Numbered from the stretch's first letter, positions 37,156 through 46,059 are shown. The stretch is DNA of 64,000 bases from Chitinophaga sp. MM2321 (GCF_964033635.1 NZ_OZ035533.1:6543001-6607000), one strand, 5' to 3'. The notes: generated from the sequence alone by a model not told the origin. A program made the numbers and translations.

Positions 37156-37240
37156 CGGATTTTGATATTATAGGATTTTGATATCCGGAGATGGGGAGAA
37201 GAGGGGATAAAAAAGGCTGGTTTTCTGATCAAAATCCGGA
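37156..37240. repeat. Direct and inverted copies of a 12-bp word
   Basis: GGATTTTGATAT occurs at 37158-37169 and again at 37174-37185. CCGGATTTTGAT (37156-37167) has an exact inverted copy, ATCAAAATCCGG, at 37229-37240. The arms are 61 bp apart. This may be a decayed relative of the longer hairpins elsewhere in the window, or an operator cluster. Confidence 0.5.
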
Positions 37241-37364
37241 ATATGGCGTGGGAAGGCGCCCGGATAGAGATAAAATCTTTTATTAACAAAGTGATGAATA
37301 TGTTTACTGTATTGGGTTTCGGGAGATTGCCCGTCGGGAAGGTGTTTTAAAATTCGGGGTATCT

Positions 37365-37394
37365 GTTGGCAATTCAATAAAAATTATATTTTTG
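37365..37394 (+). promoter_or_regulatory. acpP promoter (Bacteroidota -33/-7)
   Basis: TTG at 37365-37367 and TATTTTTG at 37387-37394 (TAnnTTTG), separated by 19 bases, match the Bacteroidota sigma-A consensus. The -7 box lies 34 bases before the acpP start codon. It is the best promoter in the window and probably drives acpP-fabF-rnc. Confidence 0.75.
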
Positions 37395-37427
37395 CAGTCA
37401 AGTTTTAAACCAAAAACACTTAAAATT

Positions 37428-37664
37428 ATGTCAGACATTGCATCAAGAGTTAAAAAGATCATCATTGACAAATTGGGCGTTGACGAAGCTGAGGTAACTC
37501 CTGAAGCCAGCTTCACCAATGACTTAGGCGCTGACTCTTTGGATACGGTAGAACTGATTATGGAATTCGAAAAAGAATTCAACATCTCCATTCCTGACGA
37601 ACAAGCTGAAACTATTACTACTGTTGGCCAGGCAGTTGCTTACCTGGAAGAACATGTAAAATAA
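37428..37664 (+). CDS. acpP: Acyl carrier protein
   Basis: A 78-residue carrier of growing acyl chains in fatty acid synthesis. The phosphopantetheine attachment serine is S37 in [12 protein letters not shown]. The start at ATG 37428 gives [18 protein letters not shown], the normal family start; an in-frame TTG at 37392 lies inside the promoter and is not used. The gene is first in an operon with fabF, 23 bp downstream. Confidence 0.97.
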   Translation: MSDIASRVKKIIIDKLGVDEAEVTPEASFTNDLGADSLDTVELIMEFEKEFNISIPDEQAETITTVGQAVAYLEEHVK

Positions 37665-37687
37665 TCCTACTAATCAGAATTGTTTTA

Positions 37688-38941
37688 ATGCAACCAAGAC
37701 GAGTTGTCGTTACAGGTTTAGGCGCTCTTACACCGCTCGGCAATTCCGTGGCTGATTTTTGGCACGGATTGACGAACGGTGTATCCGGCGCGGATTTCAT
37801 CCGTCAATTTGACGCTTCCAAGTTCAAAACCCGTTTTGCTTGTGAACTGAAGAATTTCGATCCTACAAACTACCTGGACAAAAAGGAGGCCCGTAAAATG
37901 GACCCCTTTACACAAACAGCGGTTATAGCCGCAGATCAGGCGATACTGGACGCCAATATCAATAAAGACACGATCAATGCTGATCGTGCCGGTGTGATAT
38001 GGGGAACAGGTGTAGGTGGTATGATCAACTTCAGTCAGGAGCTGAAGGATTTCCATACCGGAGACGGGACACCCCGTTTCAGTCCTTTTTTGATCACCAG
38101 GCTTATTCTTGATATTGCTGCCGGGTATATTTCTATCCGTCACGGTTTCAGGGGGCCTAACTTTTCTGTTGTATCTGCTTGTGCATCAGCTACCAATGCT
38201 ATCATTGAGGCGATGTACGGTATCCGTTATGGAAAGATGGATATTGCCGTTACCGGTGGATCAGAAAATGTGATCAATGAGCCTTGTGTTGGCGGTTTTA
38301 ACGCCATGAAGGCTTTATCAGAAAGAAATGATGATCCCAAAACCGCTTCCCGTCCCTTTGACCTTGACCGTGATGGTTTTGTAATGGGAGAAGGCGCCGG
38401 TGCGCTGGTACTGGAATCATTGGATCATGCGTTGGAAAGAGGCGCTAAAATTTATGCAGAGTTAGCTGGCGGAGGTGCCACAGCAGATGCTCACCACATC
38501 ACTGCGCCACACCCGGAAGGACTCGGTGCCATGAACGTAATGCGGCAAGCCCTTGCTGATTCCGGATTACAGGCTAATGATATTGATTACATCAATGTGC
38601 ACGGCACTTCCACACCATTGGGAGATGTTGCCGAAGTAAAGGCCATTCAGAAGGTATTTGGCGATCATGCTTATGATCTGAACATCAGCTCTACCAAATC
38701 CATGACCGGCCACTTACTGGGCGCCGCAGGTGCCGTTGAATCGATCGCCGCAATAATGTCTATCATCAATGGCATTGTTCCTCCTACCATTAACCATTTT
38801 ACTGACGACCCACAGCTGGACCCGAAACTGAATTTTACCTTTAACACCGCACAACATAGAGAAGTGAGAGCCGCATTATCCAATACCTTCGGGTTTGGGG
38901 GACATAATGCCTCTGTTATTTTCAAAAAATTTGTTCCTTGA
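37688..38941 (+). CDS. fabF: 3-oxoacyl-[acyl-carrier-protein] synthase II
   Basis: A 417-residue condensing enzyme that adds two carbons from malonyl-ACP to an acyl-ACP. The nucleophile is C165 in VSACASATNAI; the two catalytic histidines lie in NVHGTSTPLGD and SMTGHLLGAAGAVE. Length and the C-terminal NTFGFGGHNASVIF match FabF. It follows acpP directly, as in most Bacteroidota, and runs into rnc. Confidence 0.97.
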   Translation: MQPRRVVVTGLGALTPLGNSVADFWHGLTNGVSGADFIRQFDASKFKTRFACELKNFDPTNYLDKKEARKMDPFTQTAVIAADQAILDANINKDTINADRAGVIWGTGVGGMINFSQELKDFHTGDGTPRFSPFLITRLILDIAAGYISIRHGFRGPNFSVVSACASATNAIIEAMYGIRYGKMDIAVTGGSENVINEPCVGGFNAMKALSERNDDPKTASRPFDLDRDGFVMGEGAGALVLESLDHALERGAKIYAELAGGGATADAHHITAPHPEGLGAMNVMRQALADSGLQANDIDYINVHGTSTPLGDVAEVKAIQKVFGDHAYDLNISSTKSMTGHLLGAAGAVESIAAIMSIINGIVPPTINHFTDDPQLDPKLNFTFNTAQHREVRAALSNTFGFGGHNASVIFKKFVP

Positions 38942-38951
38942 TCTTGATTGT

Positions 38952-39674
38952 GTGAATTTACTGCCAGGTTTCTTATATCGACTAGTATCCAAAAAAAGGC
39001 ACTTATACAAAGAGTTGCATAGCCTGCTGGGCTTTCCTCCAGGTAATTTTGCCCTGTATGAGATAGCCCTGAGCCACCGTTCCAGCAAAGAGAAGTTTCT
39101 CGAAAGCAACGAACGGCTGGAATACCTTGGTGATGCCATCCTCGGCGCTATTGTAGGTGATTATCTCTTTAAAAAATATCCCTACAAAACCGAAGGATAC
39201 CTGACAGAAATGCGCTCCAAAATCGTTAACCGCCAGCAACTCAATGATATCGCTATCAAAATGGGCCTGCGCAAACTAACGATCTACGACAAATACAACA
39301 GCTTCCTCAAAATCAGCCAGATCTTCGGTAATACCCTCGAAGCCCTCGTTGGCGCCGTTTACCTGGACCGTGGTTATACAAAAACCCAACAGTTTGTACA
39401 CAAACGGATCCTGATGCCTTACATAGACATGGAGCTGCTGGAAAGCGTGGAAATGAACCACAAGAACAAACTGTATGGCTGGGCCAACAAAAACGGCAAA
39501 ATCCTGGAGTTTGAACTGCTCGAAGAACAAATGGACAACGGTCGGCGCATTTTCACAGTAGGTGCAGTCGTTGACGGAGAACTCATCTGTACCGGTAAAG
39601 CCTTCAATAAAAAGGACGCCAGCCAGATTGCCGCCCAGCTGGCGATTCAACAACTGGGACTGGGTGATGTATAA
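38952..39674 (+). CDS. rnc: Ribonuclease III
   Basis: A double-strand-specific endoribonuclease of 240 residues if it starts at GTG 38952. The RNase III signature NERLEYLGDAILG is followed by the double-stranded RNA binding domain (MNHKNKLYGWANKNGKILEFELLEEQ, GKAFNKKDASQIAAQLAIQQL). The first ATG in frame (38895) would put 47 bases inside fabF and add a non-conserved extension; the GTG just after the fabF stop gives VNLLPGFLYRLVSKKRHLYKEL, where family similarity begins. The start is therefore uncertain. The enzyme could process the long hairpin transcripts in this genome. Confidence 0.93.
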   Translation: MNLLPGFLYRLVSKKRHLYKELHSLLGFPPGNFALYEIALSHRSSKEKFLESNERLEYLGDAILGAIVGDYLFKKYPYKTEGYLTEMRSKIVNRQQLNDIAIKMGLRKLTIYDKYNSFLKISQIFGNTLEALVGAVYLDRGYTKTQQFVHKRILMPYIDMELLESVEMNHKNKLYGWANKNGKILEFELLEEQMDNGRRIFTVGAVVDGELICTGKAFNKKDASQIAAQLAIQQLGLGDV

Positions 39675-39698
39675 CCCGTCCCTGTTAACGCCGTGTTT

Positions 39699-39753
39699 AA
39701 AGCGTGTATAAAGCGTGTATAAAGCGTGTATAAAGCGTGTATAAAGCGTGTAT
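39699..39753. repeat. 11-bp tandem repeat, five perfect copies
   Basis: The unit AAAGCGTGTAT is repeated five times without change (39699-39709, 39710-39720, 39721-39731, 39732-39742, 39743-39753), preceded by a degenerate unit. It fills the gap between the convergent rnc and GyrI-like genes. The period is near one helical turn. Copy number probably varies between strains. Confidence 0.95.
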
Positions 39754-39760
39754 GATGTAC

Positions 39761-40438
39761 TTACTTAACCGGATGCCTTAATATCGTCTTTAGTTTCTCC
39801 GGCGCAGTTTTCCTGAAATCAGATAAATAAATCTCATGATGGCGCCCGTTCATGGTCAGCCTTTCCCGCTGCATGAGGGTATCCATTTTCCGGAGGGACA
39901 CCGGTTCTTCGCTGTAAGGCCCCACGTGCAGGATCTGTATACATCTCCCCTCTGCTATCTCCTTATAATCCACCTGTCTGAACAGGGATGATTTCTTCTT
40001 TTTTTCAACTGTAATAACTGCCGACGCAAATTGCTGCTGGGTAACATCATCCGGTAACCGGATAGCCAGTTCATAATGCCACTGTTCACGCGGTACCAGT
40101 AAAGGGTTTACACTGCTGTCCAGTACCCACCAGAAACCTTCCAGCTTACTTACCGTAAAGTCCCTGCCGGCTTGCTTGCTGCCAGCCTTGATGCCATAGG
40201 CCACTGTGTAAAGGGCGCCAACCGCTTCGCTGAAGCCTTCGCCGGAAGGGTCGCCCTGCCCTGTAATAGTGATGAACAGCCCTTTTTCAATGGTCACGAG
40301 CTGGGGTGCCAGTGTGGCGCTGTAATAGCTCTTGTACACCTGGGTTAAATCAAGTTTAGTCATATCTGTTAGTTTTAGATCCTGATCTAAAATGAACGCG
40401 AGTAACAGTACCCAGCCCAGGAAGCTATACGTTTTCAT
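39761..40438 (-). CDS. GyrI-like small-molecule binding domain protein
   Basis: A protein of up to 225 residues whose main part is a GyrI-like ligand-binding domain (LDLTQVYKSYYSATLAPQLVTIEKGLFITITGQGDP; SEAVGALYTVAYGIK; FTVSKLEGFWWV; HVGPYSEEPVSLRKMDTL). The first ATG adds a hydrophobic N-terminus (YSFLGWVLLLAFIL); homologues usually begin near residue 26, at MTKLDLTQVY (ATG at 40363), so the shorter 200-residue form is at least as likely. It lies 134 bp downstream of the WYL regulator on the same strand; the pair may form a small ligand-responsive unit. Confidence 0.82.
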   Translation of the reverse strand: MKTYSFLGWVLLLAFILDQDLKLTDMTKLDLTQVYKSYYSATLAPQLVTIEKGLFITITGQGDPSGEGFSEAVGALYTVAYGIKAGSKQAGRDFTVSKLEGFWWVLDSSVNPLLVPREQWHYELAIRLPDDVTQQQFASAVITVEKKKKSSLFRQVDYKEIAEGRCIQILHVGPYSEEPVSLRKMDTLMQRERLTMNGRHHEIYLSDFRKTAPEKLKTILRHPVK

Positions 40439-40572
40439 ATAGCCAGGGTTTGATCGGAAAGGAAATAAAAGGGTTGCGTGGTACGGATCGTTTTCATATT
40501 GTCTTATTTTTTATCGACAATACAAAGCAACAACCGGGGGGTGACAACCTTATGTCAGGAGGGTTTCGGGAT

Positions 40573-41535
40573 TTATAAATAATGTGTGTTCAGCTCTGTG
40601 ATAAGGTTCCGCATGGCGTCTTTCATGGCTTCGGGCTCAATGATCTCCACCTTGTTACCGAACATCACCAGCCAGCGGGCCATATGTTCCAGGGAGGATT
40701 GGAGGAAGGTCATCTCGGTTTTATCGCCTTTCGCAGTTTCTTCCATCAGGCCAAAGTAATATTTCTGGTCACGCATGAACCGCATCATACCGGTATCAAT
40801 GATTATTTTGATGAGCTGTGTTGGCTCGGGGCCTCTTTTCTTTTGTTGTTCCAGGTATTCCTGTAAGGAGAGATGTTTATCTTTTTTGTAGCTGGCGGCT
40901 GTGAGGTTCAGCTTGCGGATACGATCCACCCGGAAATCGCGGTACCCCTGCCGGAGCCTGCACCAGGCGATCAGGTGCCAGCTGCTGCTGATATAGAAGA
41001 TCCCTATCGGCTCCACTTCCCGGCGGGTGGCTACCTCTTCCTGGAAAGAAAAGTATTCCATATCAAGTACCTGGTGAAGTCCCAGCGCCTGTTGTATGTC
41101 TGTCAGGAAGCGGTTGGGGAAGTTCTCTTCTTCTGTTTCCCGCGGTCGCAACCGCAGCACCGCAATGTTATCATCCAGTGATTCCAGGTAATCCTTTTCG
41201 GCGCCTCTCAATACCGACCGGATCTTTTGCATGGCAAAGCTGAACTGCTTCTGATTGGAATGATCGCTGAACTGTTCCATCAGCTTTTCGCCGGTGAGCA
41301 GCGCAGCAGCTTCTTCTTTTGAAAACATCACGGGTGGCAGGTGATAACCATCCACTATGTAATAGCCCGTACCAGCTTCTGCGCCGATAGGTACTCCCGC
41401 TTCCTGCAAGGCTTTTACATCCCTGTACACCGTTCTCAGGCTGATATTAAAACGGTCAGATATCTCTGCCGCTTTAACAATCTTTTTGCCTTGTAACTGG
41501 ACGAGAATAGCGGTAAGTCTGTCTATACGGTTCAT
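40573..41535 (-). CDS. HTH/WYL-domain transcriptional regulator (YafY type)
   Basis: A 320-residue regulator. The N-terminal helix-turn-helix (RLTAILVQLQGKKIVKAAEISDRFNISLRTVYRDVKALQEAG) is followed by a WYL domain that binds a ligand, often nucleic acid or nucleotide (REVEPIGIFYISSSWHLIAWCRLRQGYRDFRVDRI), and a C-terminal WCX extension. It is probably autoregulated from the 380-bp region upstream. Confidence 0.93.
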   Translation of the reverse strand: MNRIDRLTAILVQLQGKKIVKAAEISDRFNISLRTVYRDVKALQEAGVPIGAEAGTGYYIVDGYHLPPVMFSKEEAAALLTGEKLMEQFSDHSNQKQFSFAMQKIRSVLRGAEKDYLESLDDNIAVLRLRPRETEEENFPNRFLTDIQQALGLHQVLDMEYFSFQEEVATRREVEPIGIFYISSSWHLIAWCRLRQGYRDFRVDRIRKLNLTAASYKKDKHLSLQEYLEQQKKRGPEPTQLIKIIIDTGMMRFMRDQKYYFGLMEETAKGDKTEMTFLQSSLEHMARWLVMFGNKVEIIEPEAMKDAMRNLITELNTHYL

Positions 41536-41744
41536 ATCGGTTACTGGTTCTGGACGCTAATTTCGGATGCAGAAAATTATTTTCCACTTTTTTTTATCGT
41601 TGTTTAAACTTTCATTAAAATAGACTGTCTCTATTATACAAGCAATTTCCCGGTAAAAGTCAGGATAACAAGCATACGAGATAACAGTGATTTCCGGGAG
41701 ATACTAACACGATGCTACAGTACAGAATATAGGTTAAATGGTAA

Positions 41745-41777
41745 GCCCCTGCAATTTTTTGCGGGGGCCCGTTTTTA
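41745..41777 (+). terminator. Intrinsic terminator with no gene in front of it
   Basis: GCCCCTGCAA (41745-41754) pairs with TTGCGGGGGC (41759-41768), one G-U pair, TTTT loop, followed by CCGTTTTTA. It is oriented to stop plus-strand transcription, but no plus-strand gene ends here. It may end an unrecognised short RNA transcribed from within 41540-41740, where I see no clear promoter. It touches the left arm of the next hairpin. Confidence 0.75.
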
Positions 41778-41916
41778 TTTAGGGATTTTTTGATTTACGA
41801 ATTTAGGGATTTGAAATGCAGCGAAGATCTTCGCGTAAATCTCTACGTATTTTCAAACCGATCATCTCCGCTGCATTTCAAATCCCTAAATTCGTAAATC
41901 AAAAAATCCCTAAATA
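41776..41916. repeat. Long perfect inverted repeat (family A, copy 2)
   Basis: Arms 41776-41823 and 41869-41916 are 48 bp and exactly complementary, with a 45-nt spacer. The arm shares most of its sequence with the arm of the 1298-1419 element, including GGGATTTTTTGATTTACG and GCAGCGAAGATCT at the arm/loop border. The right arm ends one base before the cydB stop codon. Unlike the other copies it does not lie between two converging genes, because the gene on the left is also on the minus strand. Confidence 0.95.
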
Positions 41917-41917
41917 T

Positions 41918-42952
41918 TTAATAACTCATATCCCCCAGTTTTACCTTGCCCCGGAAGGTCCAGAATACAAATATGCTGTAGCCAATTACCAGTGGTGTTC
42001 CGATGGCTGCAATGAGCAACATGATCTTTAGTGATTTGGTGGAAGAGGCAGCCTGGTAGATACTGATACTGTTTGCTGGATCTATGGTAGAAATGATGAT
42101 GTTGGGATAGAGTCCAACGGCAAACAGGATCAGGAGGCACGACATGATGATACAGGAATAGAAAAAGGCTGTGAAATATTTCCGTGCATCGATATTACGT
42201 TTGATATTGAGTAGTATGAGAACGGCCAGCAGCGGCAGTACGAACAGCTCCGGATGATTTTTGAACTGATGGGTCATATGTGGCACATAAATGAGTGTAG
42301 CCATTGACGTTAGTATGAAACACAGGATAAAAAACTTGCTGCAGTTGTTTACCAGGATAGTGAGTTTTGCATAGAGTCTGTTCTCCGTTTTCATCACCAG
42401 GTAAATGGCCCCGTGTAACATGAACAGGGACAAAGTAGTGAAAGAGATGAGGATTGCATAAGGATTAAAGAACGTGAGCAGTGTGCCGGTAAATTCATGT
42501 TCTTTATTCATGGGCAGTCCATGTATGAGATTGCCGAGTACCAGACCAAGCAGTAGTGTAATAGCCGTGCTGGATACGGTATAGCTGATATCCCACATTT
42601 TGCGCCACCATGGCCACGCTTCTTTACTGCGGAATTCTATCGAGATCGCCCGGAAAATAAGGGCTACCAGGAACAGCATAAAAGGAATATAAAAGGTAGA
42701 AAGGAGCACGCCGTATACCAGTGGGAAACCTGCAAACAGGGCGCCACCGGCTATTACCAGCCACACTTCATTTCCATCCCACACCGGGCCGATAGCGTTG
42801 AGTACCAGGCGGCGGCTTTCTTCTTTATTAAAAAATAAATGTAGGGATCCGGCGCCGAGGTCAAAACCATCGAGCACGCCGTAACCGGTGATCAGTCCGC
42901 CGATCACTAAAAACCACCAGGTGGGAAGATCCAGTCCGAGTATTGTTTCCAT
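41918..42952 (-). CDS. cydB: Cytochrome bd oxidase subunit II
   Basis: A 344-residue inner membrane protein with eight or nine membrane segments, partner of CydA in a quinol-oxidising terminal oxidase. The N-terminus (WWFLVIGGLITGYGVLDGFDLGAGSLHLF) and IGPVWDGNEVWLVIAGGALFAGFPLVYG are the diagnostic CydB motifs. It starts 11 bp after cydA. The stop codon touches a long hairpin. No small CydX-type ORF was recognised after it. Confidence 0.96.
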   Translation of the reverse strand: METILGLDLPTWWFLVIGGLITGYGVLDGFDLGAGSLHLFFNKEESRRLVLNAIGPVWDGNEVWLVIAGGALFAGFPLVYGVLLSTFYIPFMLFLVALIFRAISIEFRSKEAWPWWRKMWDISYTVSSTAITLLLGLVLGNLIHGLPMNKEHEFTGTLLTFFNPYAILISFTTLSLFMLHGAIYLVMKTENRLYAKLTILVNNCSKFFILCFILTSMATLIYVPHMTHQFKNHPELFVLPLLAVLILLNIKRNIDARKYFTAFFYSCIIMSCLLILFAVGLYPNIIISTIDPANSISIYQAASSTKSLKIMLLIAAIGTPLVIGYSIFVFWTFRGKVKLGDMSY

Positions 42953-42963
42953 GCAGCTATATT

Positions 42964-44343
42964 TTAAGAAGGAAGGTCAACAAGATTGTTAGGGTAATAT
43001 TGATCATGATCATCTGTATCCTTCACATCCGGTCCATGCTGTATTTTACGGTTCAGCAAATAAAGGAACAAGGCAAACAGTAACATATATACCAGCGTAA
43101 ACAATATCAGGGAAAACATTACCTGGTCTGCCGTCACCTTTTTGGAGAGGGCGTCTGAGGTACGAAGCAGTTTGTATACCACCCAGGGTTGCCGACCTAC
43201 TTCGGCGGCATACCAGCCTACCTGGTTAGCTATTTGCGGTAGCAGTACCGCCCATGCAAATATGAGCATGAGCCACCGCTGATTGAACAGCTTTTTGCGC
43301 CATAGTAAAACAAGCGCCAACAGGCTAAGCCCTATCAGCGCCATGCCGATACTGATCATGATATGATAGGTCTGGAATACAAAGTTGACGGCGCCGGGAC
43401 GTTCATTTTCAGGCGTAGCGCGCAAGCCTTCCACAGGAGCTGTAAAGCTGCCATGTGTAAGAAAGGAAAGCCCGCCGGGGATCCTGATACCAGTTGTTGT
43501 TTGTGTTTTATTGTTTACCCAGCCGATGATGTACATATCTGCTACAGACAGGCTATCATAGTGGCCTTCCATAGCGGCGAGTTTGGCCGGTTGGTATTTG
43601 CTTACATAATGTGCGGAGCGGTGACCGGTGAAGAGTTGCATCAACGCAGCCACCACAGCTACCGTAAGACCCACTTTAAACATGGCCTGCGCATGCGGTA
43701 TAAAACGTTTCTTCAGGATATAAAAAGCCCCTACGCTCATCACCAGGAAAGACCCGGCAAGGAAAGAGCCTATCACCACATGGGAGAAACGGTCTACACT
43801 GGAGGGGTTGAAGATCATGGCCCAGAAATCGGTTACCACGGCACGGGCGCCCAGATCGTGTCCTTCTATCCGGTAGCCCGCAGGTGTTTGCTGCCAGGAG
43901 TTGGCAATCACTATCCATAATGCAGAGAAGATAGAACCCAGGGCTACCATGATCGTAGAAAAGTAATGTACCCCTTTATGGACCCTGTCCCATCCGAAGA
44001 GCAAAACGCCCAGGAAGGCAGATTCCATGGCAAAGGCGAAGATTCCTTCTGCCGCGAGCGCACTACCGAAAATATCACCCACATAATGTGAATAGGTAGC
44101 CCAGTTGGTACCGAATTCAAATTCCATCACAATACCTGTAGCCACCCCAATACCAAAAATGAGGGCGAAGATCTTGATCCAGAATTTCGTAATCTCTTTA
44201 TAGAGGAGCTTTCCTGTTTTCAGGTAAAGCCCTTCCATAATAACAAGACATAGCCCTAAACCTATACTCAGCGGGGGATAGATGTAATGAAACGAAATCG
44301 TAAAAGCAAACTGTATCCTGGATAGTATTTCTACGGAAGGCAT
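42964..44343 (-). CDS. cydA: Cytochrome bd oxidase subunit I
   Basis: A 459-residue haem-bearing subunit of the bd-type oxygen reductase, used at low oxygen. The axial haem ligand H19 is present (SRIQFAFTISFHYIYPPLSIGLGL), and GRQPWVVYKLLRTSDA is the conserved quinol-site motif. The protein is shorter than E. coli CydA, in line with the short Q-loop type common in Bacteroidota. It is first in the cydAB operon. Confidence 0.96.
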   Translation of the reverse strand: MPSVEILSRIQFAFTISFHYIYPPLSIGLGLCLVIMEGLYLKTGKLLYKEITKFWIKIFALIFGIGVATGIVMEFEFGTNWATYSHYVGDIFGSALAAEGIFAFAMESAFLGVLLFGWDRVHKGVHYFSTIMVALGSIFSALWIVIANSWQQTPAGYRIEGHDLGARAVVTDFWAMIFNPSSVDRFSHVVIGSFLAGSFLVMSVGAFYILKKRFIPHAQAMFKVGLTVAVVAALMQLFTGHRSAHYVSKYQPAKLAAMEGHYDSLSVADMYIIGWVNNKTQTTTGIRIPGGLSFLTHGSFTAPVEGLRATPENERPGAVNFVFQTYHIMISIGMALIGLSLLALVLLWRKKLFNQRWLMLIFAWAVLLPQIANQVGWYAAEVGRQPWVVYKLLRTSDALSKKVTADQVMFSLILFTLVYMLLFALFLYLLNRKIQHGPDVKDTDDHDQYYPNNLVDLPS

Positions 44344-44517
44344 AATATTTAATTATTGATGCAAAGGTAGCTGGCGATGATATCTGTCAAGCTGATGTTT
44401 ATCATCTATATATAAAAGTATAATATTATCAGCCCATTAACAAGGAGATAACCAGCCAATCGCCAGGATTTTACTACCTTCAGAACAATAATTTTATTGT
44501 ATTGGTTTACTTGATAT

Positions 44518-44551
44518 ACGTCCTGTCTTCGTGCAGGACGTTTATATTTTG
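44518..44551. terminator. Hairpin between cydA and the oxidoreductase gene
   Basis: ACGTCCTG (44518-44525) pairs with CAGGACGT (44534-44541), followed on the plus strand by TTATATTTT. On the minus strand it lies about 17 bases after the oxidoreductase stop and could end that transcript, but there the tail is not U-rich. The orientation is unsure. Confidence 0.5.
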
Positions 44552-44557
44552 CCTCCT

Positions 44558-45568
44558 TTAGTTCATTTCAATCACTATTTTTCCAAACTGACTCCCGCTT
44601 CCCATATATTTAAATGCTTCCTGCGCTTGGCTTACAGGGAATACGGTGTCTATTACCGGGTGTATATTATTGATTTCAATGGCGGCTGCCAGTTCCCGGA
44701 AATGTTGCAAACTGCCTACAGAATATCCCTGTAGCCGGATGTAATTTCCTACTACGCTAAAAAGATCCAGGGGCAATTGCGCACCGGTGATAAAGCCTAC
44801 CAGTCCTACAAAACCGTTATAACCAACAGATTTTACGGAATTAACAATCGTATCCGCACCCGCTATATCAATCGTGGCATGTACCCCGTTTCCATTGGTG
44901 AGCCGTTTTACTTCTTCATGCCATTCCGGATATTTTTTGTAGTCAATCACTTCATGTGCGCCCAGTTGTTTTAATTTTTTCAGTTTCTCCGGACTGCTGC
45001 TGGTAGCAATTACTTTAGCACCTGCCGCCAGCGCGATCTGTAAGGCAAAGAGCGAAACGCCGCCGGTGCCTTGTGTAAGAATGGTTTGCCCGGCTTTGAT
45101 ACCGGCATAGCCGATAAGTCCTGTCCATGCAGTAACGCCGGCTACCGGTAAAGTAGCTGCTTCCACGCTGGTTAAATTGGCAGGTGTGCGCACCAGCGCA
45201 TAGGCTGGGATCACCACATATTCTGCCAGCAGGCCGGGCGTACTGGCGCCGGTCCGTACATGATTGGTATCGGCAGTAGCCTGTCCGTTTTGCCACAGCT
45301 GGTTGTATTGGATCATTACCCGGTCGCCCACTTTCCATTGGGCTACGTTTTCTCCTATTGCTGCCACTACACCTGCACCATCAGAAGTGGGGATACGAGG
45401 TAAAGGCAATTGACGGCTATAGGTACCGGTGGCGAGTGCTACATCCAGGTAATTGAGTGCTGCTGCTTCTATTTTTACAAGTACTTCGTGTGGCGCCGGT
45501 GTTGGCGTTGGTAACTCCGTGAGTTGTAAACTTTCCAGTCCGAAGGCTATTTGTTGGATTGCTTTCAT
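44558..45568 (-). CDS. Zinc-independent quinone oxidoreductase-like dehydrogenase (MDR family)
   Basis: A 336-residue NADPH-dependent oxidoreductase of the medium-chain dehydrogenase family. The N-terminal GroES-like fold (MKAIQQIAFGLESLQLTELP; AAALNYLDVALATGTY; PTSDGAGVVAAIGENVAQWKVGDRV) precedes a Rossmann domain (LTQGTGGVSLFALQIALAAGAKVIATSSSPEKLKKLKQLGA). Catalytic zinc ligands are not evident. Start at 45568 matches the family; a start at 45595 would add nine residues. It is divergent from an HxlR regulator that probably controls it, a frequent pairing. Confidence 0.9.
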   Translation of the reverse strand: MKAIQQIAFGLESLQLTELPTPTPAPHEVLVKIEAAALNYLDVALATGTYSRQLPLPRIPTSDGAGVVAAIGENVAQWKVGDRVMIQYNQLWQNGQATADTNHVRTGASTPGLLAEYVVIPAYALVRTPANLTSVEAATLPVAGVTAWTGLIGYAGIKAGQTILTQGTGGVSLFALQIALAAGAKVIATSSSPEKLKKLKQLGAHEVIDYKKYPEWHEEVKRLTNGNGVHATIDIAGADTIVNSVKSVGYNGFVGLVGFITGAQLPLDLFSVVGNYIRLQGYSVGSLQHFRELAAAIEINNIHPVIDTVFPVSQAQEAFKYMGSGSQFGKIVIEMN

Positions 45569-45644
45569 AAGAATAAAAATTTTTTTCTGCCACAAAATTG
45601 AGCACTAACTTCATATCAGACAAGTATGCACCTTTTGGGAATGT

Positions 45645-45662
45645 AGTTACCAAATGGGTACT
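45645..45662. promoter_or_regulatory. Candidate HxlR operator
   Basis: AGTTACC (45645-45651) and GGGTACT (45656-45662) form an imperfect inverted repeat with a four-base centre in the 119-bp divergent region. HxlR-family regulators bind such AGTnAC half-sites. It lies 26 bases before the HxlR start codon. Confidence 0.5.
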
Positions 45663-45687
45663 GTTGTTGATAATCAATGTTAAAAAA

Positions 45688-46059
45688 ATGAAGAAAGCTG
45701 AAAAAAATATCCATGTTGAAACGGTTTGCGCAGTTGATTACGCTTTTCAGCGGATTGGAGGTAAATACAAGGGGCGTGTTATTTACAACCTGAGAGATGG
45801 TATAAAAAGATATGGGGAACTGCGCAGATGCCTTCCGGGCATTACCGCAAAAATGCTTACCCAGGTGCTGCGTGAAATGGAGGCCGATGGGCTGGTAACC
45901 CGTCATGTGTACCTGGAAGTGCCTCCCCGCGTGGAGTACCGGCTTACTGATACCGGCAGGGAGTTGCTACCGTTTATTTTATTGCTGAGTCAATGGGGCC
46001 GTAAGCAAATGGGAATGGAACCGCTTTGCGAGCCGGCATTGGTAAACGCCCAGCTATAA
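45688..46059 (+). CDS. HxlR-family winged-helix transcriptional regulator
   Basis: A 123-residue regulator. The HxlR core is clear: the N-terminal cysteine (VETVCAVDYAFQRIGGKYKGRVIYNLRDGIKRYGELRRCLPGITAKMLTQVLREMEADGLVTR) and the wing VPPRVEYRLTDTGREL. Some members sense electrophiles or disulfide stress through that Cys. The upstream ATG at 45598 would add 30 residues unlike the family and would cover the operator, so ATG 45688 is preferred. It is divergent from the quinone oxidoreductase gene. Confidence 0.92.
   Translation: MKKAEKNIHVETVCAVDYAFQRIGGKYKGRVIYNLRDGIKRYGELRRCLPGITAKMLTQVLREMEADGLVTRHVYLEVPPRVEYRLTDTGRELLPFILLLSQWGRKQMGMEPLCEPALVNAQL

Larger units (their letters stand above)
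36913..37427. other. 515-bp intergenic region between divergent efflux and fatty-acid genes
   Basis: It holds no credible gene. The first part should contain the promoter of the efflux operon. A small repeat cluster lies at 37156-37240 and the acpP promoter at 37365-37394, both listed separately. Confidence 0.5.

Noticed and set aside
39699..39753. CRISPR array
   Set aside because: The units are 11 bp, contiguous and without spacers.
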